The notes: generated by a model from the sequence alone, not told the origin. A DNA stretch of 64,000 nucleotides from Aquimarina muelleri DSM 19832 (GCF_000430665.1 NZ_AUML01000001.1:62001-126000), one strand, 5' to 3'; numbered from the stretch's first letter, positions 36,365-45,726 are shown. A program made the numbers and translations.

Positions 36365-37864
36365 TTACGAGAGTCCCTTTGTAGAATTAATGGTTACTAA
36401 ATCTAAGGTGGTTTTATAGAGATCCGTATCAAAAATTTTAGATTTTATCCAAGCATAAAAACTCATATCAAAAATATCTTCTTTTTGTGATGTAGAGGTA
36501 GTAAGTGTTTGTAGTATCTTGTCTTTAAATACTGTGGTAGTGGCTATTTCTGGCTTATTGTAATAAGCAGTAGCTAGTTTTAAAAAAGAAAGTACTCGTG
36601 TGTCTTCATTATTTTTTAAATACAGTTTATGTTTTTTCTTAAAACTAGCAATTCTGGATTCTACCACCTCGATATGATCTAGCTCAATGTGTAATAAGAT
36701 TTCAATCAGGTTTTTTTTGATTACCCAAGCAATACCTGCTTTTTCGGTATACCAAATGTCACTATGGTAAAAATCATTGATAGTGTTTAGGGCTTCTTTA
36801 AACTGCTGCTGTTGAAAATAGAATACAATAAGACTTAATTTAATATCTAAAACATAAGAAATCTGGTCTTTATGTTTTTCATAATCAAAAGCATCCAGCA
36901 TTGTAATAGCTTTTTTTGCTTTACCTGTATAGTTAAGGTTAAGAGATTGTACCAGAATGTATTGTGGATAAAACTGTTTATGATATTTTTGTTGGTATTT
37001 TTGCATTTGCTCTTGCATACTCTGTAAATATAGCATAGAGGTTTTAAAATTTTTATTTCTAAAATAAGAATTGGCTACATAATACAAGATCTGAATATGA
37101 TAAAACAAGTGTTTGTCTATTAGGTTTTCTTTGGTATCGATTTGCTTATAAGTTTCTTCTACAAAGGGTAAAATAGTATGGTAATCTCTAGTAACATAAG
37201 CTGTTTTATTGGTAATCTCTAATATTTTAAACAGAGATCTAAAAGTAAAATCTTGGGTGATAGATAACCCGAATTTGGATAAAGTACCTTTAATAATAGG
37301 CACTACGTCCTTTTTTTGTTGTATTAGTTCATGTTGTACCGTAGCATAAAACAAGTTTAAGTTTTCTTCTTGTTGTAAAGATTTTTTATTGTTTTTAAAA
37401 TGAATAAGCAATGCCTCTAAAGAGGTGGAAGTATTAAGGTGTGCATACTGTATCTGAGTATAATAGATTTCATTAAGAATGCTAAAAAGAGCATATTCTT
37501 TTGCTTTTTGCTCTGCTTTTTTAATCGTTTTAAATGCTATTTTGTATTGTTTTTGCTCAAAAAAAATCCTACTAACTCTTAATAATCTTATAGTTTCCAT
37601 TTCTTCAGAAGTTTCTTCTTCAAAACTTTTAGAAGCTATAAAATCAATTAAAGTATCGTGTAGCCTTTTGCATAAAGCATGGTATGCTCCTTTAGCTTTT
37701 TTGCCATAAATAAGGATATCCAAATCTTTATGAGTAGTGGTACTGTCTAAAAGTTTAAATAACTGTATGTTTTTGGTATCGCTCCTTTTGTTTTTTTGAC
37801 GTAGTAAATTTATAAAACGTCGTTTTTCTTCATTAGATAAGGTGTGTATAATCGAAGATAACAT
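36365..37864 (-). CDS. Large helical (TPR-like) protein, unknown
   Basis: A 499-residue protein that is almost entirely helical, rich in Lys, Gln and Tyr, with TPR-like segments (YKIAFKTIKKAEQKAKEYAL, FKTSMLYLQSMQEQMQKYQ, FKEALNTINDFYHSD). The N-terminus EKRRFINLLRQKNKRSDTKNI appears in a family of Bacteroidota proteins without known function. No signal peptide or membrane helix is seen, so it is likely cytoplasmic. It may be a protein-interaction scaffold (inference). Confidence 0.68.
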   Translation of the reverse strand: MLSSIIHTLSNEEKRRFINLLRQKNKRSDTKNIQLFKLLDSTTTHKDLDILIYGKKAKGAYHALCKRLHDTLIDFIASKSFEEETSEEMETIRLLRVSRIFFEQKQYKIAFKTIKKAEQKAKEYALFSILNEIYYTQIQYAHLNTSTSLEALLIHFKNNKKSLQQEENLNLFYATVQHELIQQKKDVVPIIKGTLSKFGLSITQDFTFRSLFKILEITNKTAYVTRDYHTILPFVEETYKQIDTKENLIDKHLFYHIQILYYVANSYFRNKNFKTSMLYLQSMQEQMQKYQQKYHKQFYPQYILVQSLNLNYTGKAKKAITMLDAFDYEKHKDQISYVLDIKLSLIVFYFQQQQFKEALNTINDFYHSDIWYTEKAGIAWVIKKNLIEILLHIELDHIEVVESRIASFKKKHKLYLKNNEDTRVLSFLKLATAYYNKPEIATTTVFKDKILQTLTTSTSQKEDIFDMSFYAWIKSKIFDTDLYKTTLDLVTINSTKGLS

Positions 37865-38038
37865 ATATTATATAGTAAGTATTTTGTGTGTAAAAATACT
37901 ATAATTGTTAATATATGTATTTTTTTAATTAAAATATATCATAAGTTTTTTTGTAAAATAGAATTTTATATCCAAGTAGATCATCGCACATTTGTCTTGT
38001 CAAAATAAACAATTGAATAATCATCAAAATCAATTATT

Positions 38039-38512
38039 ATGAATTATAAGTTTAGCGGAGATGTATCTGAGGATACTATCGAAAATGTAACAAAAAAAGA
38101 AAAGAAAGTATACGACCAAAAGCCTACACCGGCATTTATATCTGCATCTTGGGCAGCACTTTTTGTAGGGATGATATCGTATTGTATCGGGTTATGGAAT
38201 GCAGGAATGGTTCTTAACGAAAAAGGATATTATTTTACAATTCTGCTATTTGGATTATTCTCGGCAGTATCCGTACAAAAAAGTGTACGAGACAGATTAG
38301 AAGATATACCTGTTACTGATATGTATTATGGAATAAGTTGGTTTACTACACTTGTTTCAATCTTGCTATTAATCATTGGTTTATGGAATGCAGATCTGGA
38401 ACTTAGTGAAAAAGGGTTTTACGGAATGTCGTTTGCCTTAAGTTTATTTGCTGCTATTGCAGTACAAAAAAACACTAGAGATAAAAAGTTTATTGAAAAC
38501 AGTAAAAAGTAA
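38039..38512 (+). CDS. yiaA: YiaA/YiaB family inner-membrane protein
   Basis: A 157-residue protein with two copies of the YiaA/YiaB domain: TPAFISASWAALFVGMISY then CIGLWNAGMVLNEKGYY, and a second copy with WFTTLVSILLLIIGLWNADL then ELSEKGFYG. Each half has two membrane helices and ends with an AVQK-type motif. The function is unknown in all bacteria. It is followed by two hairpins, so it is transcribed apart from the operon at 38623. Confidence 0.88.
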   Translation: MNYKFSGDVSEDTIENVTKKEKKVYDQKPTPAFISASWAALFVGMISYCIGLWNAGMVLNEKGYYFTILLFGLFSAVSVQKSVRDRLEDIPVTDMYYGISWFTTLVSILLLIIGLWNADLELSEKGFYGMSFALSLFAAIAVQKNTRDKKFIENSKK

Positions 38513-38518
38513 TCAAAA

Positions 38519-38553
38519 GAAGGGACCTTAGGGGGGCTTGGGGTCTCTTGTTT
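38519..38553 (+). terminator. Hairpin after yiaA
   Basis: AAGGGACC pairs with GGTCTCTT (with a G-U) across a GGGGG-containing loop, followed by TTGTTTTG. Confidence 0.55.
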
Positions 38554-38564
38554 TGATGATTATA

Positions 38565-38596
38565 AAAGGCAGCCGTATAGTTGCGGTTGCCTTTTT
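38565..38596 (+). terminator. Second hairpin after yiaA
   Basis: AAAGGCAGCCG pairs with CGGTTGCCTTT around TATAGTTG, followed by a T-run. It separates yiaA from the operon starting at 38623. Confidence 0.75.
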
Positions 38597-38622
38597 GTAA
38601 TAAACCATTAAAAAAAGTATAG

Positions 38623-39027
38623 ATGAAAAAAGTATTATTTATTATTAATACATTAGCTTTTGCAATTACCTTGGGATGCTATATAACAATGGGAGAGATA
38701 GGAGGATTGTATATTCAGATTTTTCTTGGATGTATTCAGATTAGTATTGGATTAGGTTTTTTTATTCGATGGAAAAAACATAGTAGCACCATAAAGAAAA
38801 ATGTACTAGTGTATTGGAGTATTGTATTGCTATATAGTATTTTGTTTTTATTAATAATCGAGAAAAGCCATGTTTATAAGGATGTGGAATTAGTTTTTTT
38901 AGCGATCATACCTATGAGCATAGCAGCATATTCTGTATGTATTACCTATCTAAATATGAGATATAAGAAAGTTCTGGATACGGTAAGTATTTCTATAAAC
39001 ACCATACAGAAAAGAAATGTAAAATGA
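38623..39027 (+). CDS. Small membrane protein, first gene of the ketosynthase operon
   Basis: A 134-residue protein with four membrane helices (about residues 3-22, 27-47, 61-80, 88-108) and a basic C-terminal tail. No family is recognised. Its stop overlaps the start of the next gene (ATGA at 39024), indicating translational coupling with the hydroxylase-type gene. It may be a membrane partner of the lipid-modifying enzymes downstream, which is inference from position. Confidence 0.7.
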   Translation: MKKVLFIINTLAFAITLGCYITMGEIGGLYIQIFLGCIQISIGLGFFIRWKKHSSTIKKNVLVYWSIVLLYSILFLLIIEKSHVYKDVELVFLAIIPMSIAAYSVCITYLNMRYKKVLDTVSISINTIQKRNVK

Positions 39028-39764
39028 ATAAAGAGTTGGTTTATACCATTATTTATGAATATTCTTATATACAGCTTTATTGGCTTACCTTTTTCTATTT
39101 CTTTGCCTTGTATTATGGTATAGCACCTGTGTTTAATAGAGTGTGTATATGGTTGGCAAGTAAAGGGATAGTTTATAAAATACTTAAAAAAGAAGCTACA
39201 AAAAGACAAAAGAGGATAGAGAAGATACATTCTCTAAAGTCGATTTTTGTTTTTGGGTTTTCGGTACTGCCAGTAGTGTATTTAATGAGATCAAATAGTA
39301 CTGTACTACTGCCAGACACAGTATTAAATATCGTATTAGGGATACTATTATTAACCTTATGGAATGAGATTCACTTTTTTTTGGTGCATCGAATAATGCA
39401 TATTCCATTTTTTATGAAACATGTGCATAAAACTCACCATAAATCTATAACCCCAACAGTATATTCTGTATTTAGTTTTCATTGGTTTGAAGCTTTACTT
39501 TTAAGTACAGTTCCGCTTACGATACTTCCGTTTGTGCCGTTTTCGCCTATAGCAATTTTTTTATACCCTTTGGCAAGTATATTATTAAACTATTCGGGAC
39601 ATTGTAATTATAGGTTTGGAAAAGGAAATGGAGCGGATTGGAAATTATTTGGTACCCGACACAATGCACATCACAGTACATTTAAAAAAAGCTATGGATT
39701 TGCATCGCATATCTTAGATAAATTAAGTAATAAAATACGCCATCAATGGCAATCAAAAAAATAA
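39024..39764 (+). CDS. Fatty acid hydroxylase / sterol desaturase superfamily enzyme
   Basis: A 246-residue integral-membrane di-iron enzyme. The histidine boxes are complete: H122-x3-H126 (HRIMH), H135..HH139 (HKTHH), H193 (SGHCN) and H213..HH217 (HNAHH), the eight-His pattern of the superfamily. Several hydrophobic helices surround them. Members hydroxylate or desaturate acyl chains, sterols or carotenoids using O2. The flanking ketosynthase suggests an acyl substrate made in this operon. The start overlaps the previous gene by 4 bp, and 4 bp separate it from the ketosynthase fusion. Confidence 0.88.
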   Translation: MNKELVYTIIYEYSYIQLYWLTFFYFFALYYGIAPVFNRVCIWLASKGIVYKILKKEATKRQKRIEKIHSLKSIFVFGFSVLPVVYLMRSNSTVLLPDTVLNIVLGILLLTLWNEIHFFLVHRIMHIPFFMKHVHKTHHKSITPTVYSVFSFHWFEALLLSTVPLTILPFVPFSPIAIFLYPLASILLNYSGHCNYRFGKGNGADWKLFGTRHNAHHSTFKKSYGFASHILDKLSNKIRHQWQSKK

Positions 39765-39768
39765 ACAG

Positions 39769-41619
39769 ATGAAAAATGTATATATAACAAGTTCTGGTAT
39801 CTATTTACCAAACAAACCAATATCGAATGATAAAATAGAAGAGTATTTAGGCAAGATTAACGGACAAAAAAGCGCTGTAAAAGAACGTATTTTAAAGCAA
39901 AACGGAATTAAACAACGTTACTTTGCTATGAATACTAAGCAAGAAAGTACACACTCTAACGCGCAACTTGCAGTAAAGGCTATTGAGAAAGCTATGGGTA
40001 AAAGTACACTTAGTAATAAAGAAATAGAATTGTTATCTACAGGAACGACTCAAGCAGATTTACCTGTTCCTGGATTTGCAAGCATGGTACATGGTGGACT
40101 GGATTGGGGGACTTGCGAAGTAGCAAGTTTTCAGAGTGTATGTGCCAGTAGTATGATGGCCTTAAAAAATGCGTATGTACAAATAAAAGGAGGAGATAAA
40201 CAAAATGCAGTTTGTGTAGGAAGTGAATTTGCTAGTAGACTTTTTAAGGCATCCAGATTTGAAGCTCAAAAGATGAAATCTGTTCCTTTTGATACAGAAT
40301 TTTTAAGATGGATGCTATCGGATGGAGCAGGAGCATTGGTGTTAGAAAATAAGAAGAGCACAAAGGGAATATCTTTAAAAATAGAATGGATGGATATTAA
40401 GTCACACGCTAATACTTTTCCTGTATGTATGTATACTGGTAAAAATGATAATAAAAATGAATCGGAACAGACTTGGTTGGATTATCCTAATTATGAATCA
40501 GCATCAAAAGCAGGAGCTATAAATCTGAAACAAGATGTTAGATTGCTTACTAAGGTCGTACAAACAGGGGTAGGACATTACTTTGAGCTAATTGATAAGG
40601 GGATGATAAATCCAAAGGATATAGATTGGTTATGTTGTCATTATTCTTCAGAATATTTTAAAAAACCTATTAAGGATCTTATGGAAAAAGGAGGTGGAGG
40701 AATTTCAGAAGAAAAATGGTTTAGTAACCTTACTAGTAAAGGAAATACAGGTGCCGCATCCATATTTATAATGTTAGAAGAGTTAATGTATTCTGGTAAT
40801 TTAAAAGAAGGACAATCTATATTATGTATGGTTCCTGAAAGCGGTCGGTTTATTACTTCGTTTATGAAGTTGACCGTTGTTGGTGAGCATGATGAAATCC
40901 AGAAAGGATATCCAATTAGAGAAATTGAAGCTCCAGAGCTTCATATAAATGAAGATAAAGTATCGCAATGGCTGGTTAGAAATCTCTCTAGAGTTTGGAT
41001 AGATTTTGAAAGCAATTTGTTAAAGGTGCCTATAGTAGAAAAGATACATAACAAAACATTACGAATAGAAGACTATAAGTTACTTTTAATAGATTTAAGA
41101 CAGCAAGTAATTGATGGATCTCAGTGGATATCACGAGCAGCTTCTAATATTGATATCGAATTATTCGACCTGCGTTCTGCTTTTATAAAGCATACGGCAG
41201 CAGAGCATAAAGATTATCAGATGTTAGAACAAAATTTTGAAAACCTTGGGGAGGATATATCAAAAATACAATCTGGAGAAAAAAACATAGGTAGTATGGG
41301 ACTTTCTTCCTTTATGTTTCAACAAGCTAGTAAACCAAATCCCATAGATCTTTTGGGAGCAATGTTTATTATAGAAGGTATTGGTAAAAGACTTGCGGCA
41401 CACTGGGGAACAATGATTAAAGATCAGTTAGGCTTAAATGAGGATCAGGTTTCTTTTTTTACGTATCATGGTGTTGCAGATGAAAAACATTTCGAAAACT
41501 TAGAAAAAGCATTAAATCATCCTTTAATGCATATGGGGTTGGCAAAAGAAATAGTGAAAACCGCAAAAACAACAGCGCTTTTATATGAGATGCAATTAAA
41601 GGAATTAGGTAATTATTAA
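39769..41619 (+). CDS. Ketosynthase III fused to a heme-oxygenase-like di-iron (HDO) domain
   Basis: A 616-residue protein of two parts. Residues ~1-375 form a FabH/OleA-like thiolase fold with the full catalytic triad: Cys125 in FQSVCASSMMALKNAY, His291 in WLCCHYSSEYF, Asn326 in SKGNTGAASIF. Residues ~385-616 are helical and resemble heme-oxygenase-like di-iron oxidases: a HTAAEH region (475-480), Glu536 in IIEGIGKRLAAHW, and H567-x3-D571-x2-H574 (HGVADEKH), the spacing seen in CADD-type enzymes. Such domains (UndA, BesC, CADD) perform O2-dependent C-C cleavage or oxidation. The fusion suggests condensation of an acyl chain followed by oxidative processing. The family calls are firm; the product is unknown. 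Confidence 0.82.
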   Translation: MKNVYITSSGIYLPNKPISNDKIEEYLGKINGQKSAVKERILKQNGIKQRYFAMNTKQESTHSNAQLAVKAIEKAMGKSTLSNKEIELLSTGTTQADLPVPGFASMVHGGLDWGTCEVASFQSVCASSMMALKNAYVQIKGGDKQNAVCVGSEFASRLFKASRFEAQKMKSVPFDTEFLRWMLSDGAGALVLENKKSTKGISLKIEWMDIKSHANTFPVCMYTGKNDNKNESEQTWLDYPNYESASKAGAINLKQDVRLLTKVVQTGVGHYFELIDKGMINPKDIDWLCCHYSSEYFKKPIKDLMEKGGGGISEEKWFSNLTSKGNTGAASIFIMLEELMYSGNLKEGQSILCMVPESGRFITSFMKLTVVGEHDEIQKGYPIREIEAPELHINEDKVSQWLVRNLSRVWIDFESNLLKVPIVEKIHNKTLRIEDYKLLLIDLRQQVIDGSQWISRAASNIDIELFDLRSAFIKHTAAEHKDYQMLEQNFENLGEDISKIQSGEKNIGSMGLSSFMFQQASKPNPIDLLGAMFIIEGIGKRLAAHWGTMIKDQLGLNEDQVSFFTYHGVADEKHFENLEKALNHPLMHMGLAKEIVKTAKTTALLYEMQLKELGNY

Positions 41620-41635
41620 TCTATACATAAAACGA

Positions 41636-42544
41636 ATGAAAAAAGATATATTTGAAATAGAAACACATGACAACAGGGATCCTAATCCATGGTTAGCTCT
41701 ATATTTGGATAATAGTATCCCTATTAATGATACTACAAAGAAAGTTTTGATGTTGGATAATGACTCCAGATCTGCAAGATATCTACAGCCATTACTGGTT
41801 TTTTGGTCAAAAATCACCATGTTTTTTATCCATATACTAAAATTTTTCTTTCCAAAGTTGTTTAACTCATCTAAGTTTTTGCATATCATTTTAGCATGGG
41901 GACTTAAGCGTTTTGTAAGCCCAAATGCAAACTTGTTAATATTTAGACATTTTCATGTAGGTAGCGAAATTTTACAATTTATTGCTGGTAATATTAAAGG
42001 GATTGATATAAAAACAAGCCCTTTAAAACCAAAAGATTTTAAGGATGTAAAAGACGATTTATTTCTTAATCACGACCTTAATTTGTTCAATTTTGTAATT
42101 AATTTAAATAGTAAGTTAAAAGAAAAAGGAGAAACTATTAGTTATGTAAAAGAGTTGGATACAAGTATGATTTCTGAAGATCAATTTGACCATATTAAAT
42201 TTCCAGACAAATGGACTAATATTTTAGATTTAAGATCTGCTATCGAACTTTTTACACCTTTTTATCAACTTTTTTTAACAGCCAATGATTTTGTTAGAGC
42301 CTCTAATTCTTTGCAATTGGATGAAACTATTGCAGTTTATGTTTCCCAAATATTAGGAACGCCAGGTCATCTGGGGCTAGTAAATAACAAACATCCTATG
42401 GTGCCCAGAAGTACATACTCTGCTGCGTATAATTTGGTGTTACATGGTTTGGCAGCCGAAACCTTACATGAAGTGTTGGTTAATATAAAAAAGGAGAATG
42501 CAAGAGATGGGATTGTGGTTCCTAAAAAAGGACAGGAATATTAA
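41636..42544 (+). CDS. Unknown protein, last gene of the ketosynthase operon
   Basis: A 302-residue protein of unrecognised family. Features are a central hydrophobic stretch (residues ~57-77), LIFRHFHVGSEILQFIAGNI around residue 100, and an acidic SAIELFTPFYQLFLTANDF region. His and Glu residues are present in pairs (RHFHVGSE) but no known metal motif is complete. It follows the fusion gene by 16 bp on the same strand. It may be a membrane-associated enzyme or partner acting on the product. Confidence 0.65.
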   Translation: MKKDIFEIETHDNRDPNPWLALYLDNSIPINDTTKKVLMLDNDSRSARYLQPLLVFWSKITMFFIHILKFFFPKLFNSSKFLHIILAWGLKRFVSPNANLLIFRHFHVGSEILQFIAGNIKGIDIKTSPLKPKDFKDVKDDLFLNHDLNLFNFVINLNSKLKEKGETISYVKELDTSMISEDQFDHIKFPDKWTNILDLRSAIELFTPFYQLFLTANDFVRASNSLQLDETIAVYVSQILGTPGHLGLVNNKHPMVPRSTYSAAYNLVLHGLAAETLHEVLVNIKKENARDGIVVPKKGQEY

Positions 42545-42560
42545 TTGAGGTATATATGTT

Positions 42561-42723
42561 ATACGATTTACGAATAAAAATCTCGCATATAATCGCATTC
42601 TTTTTCTACTATATTTTCTTCATAAAATGAAACAATAGCTATGACTATTCTTTAATTTGATTCATCAATCTAGCGAAAAACCTTTGCAATTATTTATACG
42701 CAATTCTCATCCGTAAATCGTAT
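42561..42723 (+). repeat. MITE-like 163-bp element, copy 4
   Basis: Identical to copy 3. It lies 16 bp after the stop of the ketosynthase operon's last gene, before a strong hairpin. Confidence 0.92.
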
Positions 42724-42761
42724 AAGTTGTTAAAAATAAAGACTGTTTATTAACTTATAAT

Positions 42762-42805
42762 AAGATCTTAAATAAAATTGTCTAAACAATTTTATTTAAG
42801 ATCTT
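42762..42805. terminator. Perfect 20-bp hairpin, bidirectional terminator
   Basis: AAGATCTTAAATAAAATTGT pairs perfectly with its complement around CTAA. It lies between convergent transcripts (ketosynthase operon on plus, SPOR gene on minus). Confidence 0.75.
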
Positions 42806-42924
42806 GTATAATTAGCCGTAATAAAACAAGTTTTTTATAAATTACTTATCTATATGCTTTGTTCTGATCAGATAGCAGTAAAAAGAAATATTTTATTTTG
42901 GGAAATACCAAAAAAGTATGCAAG

Positions 42925-43569
42925 CTACCAGGCTTCTTCGATTTTAATACGTTGTCCATTTTGATAAGAGGCAATAAATGCATTTTTAAAGCCTAATCGA
43001 ACGATTTCTCTACGAAAGATCTTAGCTTCTTCTAGAGTTTCGAAATTCCCTAAAGCATATTTGTTATACCCTTCACTTTTAATTTCTTTAAAATTCACAA
43101 AGTTTTTAGAATATAGAGACAAGTCTTTGCTCTCAAAAGCTCCAATTTGTACTGCGTATACTTTTTCTCCTTTTAAAGAGCCCGCAGATGAGTTATTAGA
43201 ACTACCTATTTCTTCATTCATAGAAAGGTTCTGGATGGTTTCAGTTAACTCGGTTATCTTATTGTCTCTTTGGGCAACTTCAGATTTATACTTTTTTTTA
43301 GTAACCATATTGTTTGGAGTATTAAAATTCATAAAATACACCGTTCCGGCAACTCCTAATAATGCAAGAATGCCTAATATGATAGTTGCTATTTTAAACT
43401 TTTGATATTTTTCCTGTTCGTCTTTTATTTCTTTGGTACGCATATAATCTGCAGTACGTTTAGACTCTTCAGCTTTTTCTATTTGATCTTTATAATTTTG
43501 TAATTCTTCGTCTGTTATAAAAGGCATCTGATATGTATTTGGATATTCAAATATAATTGATTCTTGCAA
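42925..43569 (-). CDS. SPOR-domain membrane protein
   Basis: A 214-residue type II membrane protein. The N-terminal cytoplasmic region is charged and coiled (residues 20-57), one membrane helix follows (IATIILGILALLGVAGTVYF, ~61-80), then a linker with a short coiled segment. The C-terminal SPOR domain (~136-205) reads VYAVQIGAFESKDLSLYS, then YALGNFETLEEAKIFRREI. SPOR domains bind denuded peptidoglycan at division sites, so a role in division or wall remodelling is likely. It is monocistronic. Confidence 0.88.
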   Translation of the reverse strand: MQESIIFEYPNTYQMPFITDEELQNYKDQIEKAEESKRTADYMRTKEIKDEQEKYQKFKIATIILGILALLGVAGTVYFMNFNTPNNMVTKKKYKSEVAQRDNKITELTETIQNLSMNEEIGSSNNSSAGSLKGEKVYAVQIGAFESKDLSLYSKNFVNFKEIKSEGYNKYALGNFETLEEAKIFRREIVRLGFKNAFIASYQNGQRIKIEEAW

Positions 43570-43634
43570 AACTTCAACATTTTGTATGCTTTAGCAATTT
43601 TAATAACATACATATAAGTAAGGTTATAGAGGAT

Positions 43635-43657
43635 AAACCTTAAGATTATTAAGGTTT
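43635..43657. other. Short AT-rich hairpin
   Basis: AAACCTTAA pairs with TTAAGGTTT around GATTA. It lies between the SPOR gene start and the ncRNA promoter and may stop upstream read-through. Confidence 0.4.
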
Positions 43658-43674
43658 ATTTAACTTGTGGGTAA

Positions 43675-43704
43675 CGTTATCCTGTGAAATCAAAAATATA
43701 TTTG
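43675..43704 (+). promoter_or_regulatory. Promoter of the candidate ncRNA
   Basis: TTG at 43675-43677 is followed after exactly 19 bp by TATATTTG at 43697-43704, an exact match to the Bacteroidota consensus. It points into the gene-free interval towards 44000. Confidence 0.75.
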
Positions 43705-43710
43705 TATGGG

Positions 43711-43962
43711 GTAATATTTTAATAAATATAAACGGAGATATCGCTGGAGTAGCGATTGTTACTTCTTCAATCAGTTTTCTGGGGGTAGAAATAGATAGAA
43801 GATATCTCCTGATATAAAATTATGGAGGTTACCATTAAGTAGCAATAGTGTATTGTAAATACTGTTGTCTAATAAGGATATGCAATTGCTGTTGGGGTGC
43901 AGTTTTTGTATAGCTTAGAATTATTTAAAAGGAAAAAACGCGATCTAATGATCGCGTTTTTT
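43711..43962 (+). ncRNA. Candidate ~250-nt structured small RNA
   Basis: Between a consensus promoter (43675-43704) and a strong terminator (43933-43962) lies ~250 nt without a plausible reading frame. The 5' half is structured: GGAGATATC (43734-43742) pairs with GATATCTCC (43801-43809), enclosing stems ATCGCT/AGCGAT (43740-43756) and, as an alternative, GATTG/CAATC (43754-43772). I could not match it to tmRNA, RNase P RNA, SRP RNA or a riboswitch; Flavobacteria-specific 6S-type RNA is an untested option. It lies antiparallel and tail-to-tail with lysS. Confidence 0.5.
43933..43962. terminator. Bidirectional terminator (ncRNA and lysS)
   Basis: ACGCGATC pairs with GATCGCGT around TAAT, flanked by six A and six T. 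It works in both directions. Confidence 0.85.
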
Positions 43963-44013
43963 ATGGATATGTTATTTTTATATAGTTTTATGGAAAGAGG
44001 ATTTTTTATAAAA

Positions 44014-45705
44014 CTACTCAGCAATTTCTACTATTAAGTTTTCTTCGGTTTTAGTAACTTTTGCTAATCCTAGTTTTGAAAGCCCTTTCATTCCTTTATC
44101 CCAGGCTTTATTACTTAATCCACTTGCGTTTTTAAGATTTACTAATACCAAGCTTTTTTCTTTTTTAAGAATATCAAAAATTATCTTTTCATTTTCATTA
44201 AGTTCTACTTGTTTTTTCTCTGGTCGCATCTGTGGGAAGAATAAGACCTCCTGTATAGATTGGTTATTTGTCATAAACATGGCTAATCTATCAATACCGA
44301 TTCCAATACCCGAAGTTGGAGGCATACCATATTCTAATGCACGTAAGAAATCCTGGTCTATAAACATTGCTTCATCATCTCCTTTTTCAGATAATTGTAA
44401 TTGATCTTCAAAACGTTCTCGTTGATCAATTGGGTCATTTAGCTCTGTATATGCATTAGCAAGTTCTTTACCGTTTACCATTAATTCAAAACGCTCGGTA
44501 AGTCCTTCCTTAGAACGGTGCTTTTTGGTAAGCGGACTCATTTCTACAGGATAATCGATAATAAAGGTTGGTTGAATGTAATTTGCTTCGCATTTTTCTC
44601 CAAAAATTTCATCTATCATTTTTCCAACTCCCATAGTTTCATCAACTTCAAGCCCTAAATCTTTGGCGGCTTGTCGAATTTCGTCTTCACTTTTTTGGTA
44701 TAAATCATATCCAGTATGTTCCTTAATAGCATCTAGAATACCAATACGTTTGTAAGGGGCTTTGTAATTTATAATATTGTTTCCAAATTGTACTTCAGAA
44801 GTACCATGCAGGTTCATTGCTACTTTTTCTAATAGCTTTTCAGTAGTATCCATCATCCAGTGGTAATCTTTGTATGCAGCATACATTTCCATTACTGTAA
44901 ATTCTGGATTATGCGTGCGATCCATACCTTCGTTCCTAAAGTCCTTTGCAAATTCATATACCCCATCAAATCCTCCTACAATTAGACGTTTTAAATATAA
45001 CTCATTGGCTATACGCAGATACAATGGGATATCTAACGCATTATGGTGTGTCATAAACGGACGCGCAGCTGCACCACCTGGTATTGGTTGCAGAATAGGC
45101 GTTTCTACCTCTAAAAACCCCATTTCGTTATAAAAATTACGAATGGTATTTACGATCTGTGTACGTTTAATAAAAGTATCTTTAACCTTAGGGTTAACCA
45201 CAAGATCTGCATAACGTTGGCGATATCGTAATTCAGGATCGTTAAATTCATCATGTATATTTCCTTCCTTATCTGTTTTAGGAAGAGGAAGTGGCTTTAG
45301 AGATTTGCTAAGTAATGTAAAGTTTTTTACTAAAACTGTTTTTTCGCCTACTTTGGTGGTAAAAAGTTCTCCTTCAATACCTATAAAATCTCCTATGTCT
45401 AAAAGTTTTTTATAGACTTCGTTGTATTTAACTTTATCCTCACCAGGACAAATTTCATCTCTGTTAAAATATACTTGTATACGGCCATCGGTATCTTGTA
45501 ACTCGGCAAAAGAAGCACTTCCTTGTATTCGTCTGGACATTAATCTACCTGCAATAATGACTTTTTTACCATCTTCAAACTTGCTCTTTATCTGTTTCGA
45601 GGTATGGTTAACCGGGTATAAAGGTGCCGGATAAGGATTGATACCTAGATTACGCAAAGCGCTTAATTTCTCTCGTCTTACAAGTTCTTGTTCTGATAGT
45701 TGCAT
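44014..45705 (-). CDS. lysS: Lysyl-tRNA synthetase (class II)
   Basis: A 563-residue class IIb synthetase. The N-terminal OB-fold anticodon-binding domain (~50-150) contains [20 protein letters not shown]. The catalytic core shows motif 2 ([21 protein letters not shown]) and motif 3 ([12 protein letters not shown]). A C-terminal extension of ~60 residues ([20 protein letters not shown]) goes beyond the usual end and is typical of Bacteroidota LysS. It charges tRNA-Lys in the cytoplasm. Confidence 0.97.
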   Translation of the reverse strand: MQLSEQELVRREKLSALRNLGINPYPAPLYPVNHTSKQIKSKFEDGKKVIIAGRLMSRRIQGSASFAELQDTDGRIQVYFNRDEICPGEDKVKYNEVYKKLLDIGDFIGIEGELFTTKVGEKTVLVKNFTLLSKSLKPLPLPKTDKEGNIHDEFNDPELRYRQRYADLVVNPKVKDTFIKRTQIVNTIRNFYNEMGFLEVETPILQPIPGGAAARPFMTHHNALDIPLYLRIANELYLKRLIVGGFDGVYEFAKDFRNEGMDRTHNPEFTVMEMYAAYKDYHWMMDTTEKLLEKVAMNLHGTSEVQFGNNIINYKAPYKRIGILDAIKEHTGYDLYQKSEDEIRQAAKDLGLEVDETMGVGKMIDEIFGEKCEANYIQPTFIIDYPVEMSPLTKKHRSKEGLTERFELMVNGKELANAYTELNDPIDQRERFEDQLQLSEKGDDEAMFIDQDFLRALEYGMPPTSGIGIGIDRLAMFMTNNQSIQEVLFFPQMRPEKKQVELNENEKIIFDILKKEKSLVLVNLKNASGLSNKAWDKGMKGLSKLGLAKVTKTEENLIVEIAE

Positions 45706-45726
45706 AAATTCGTCATTTTAAAGGCA

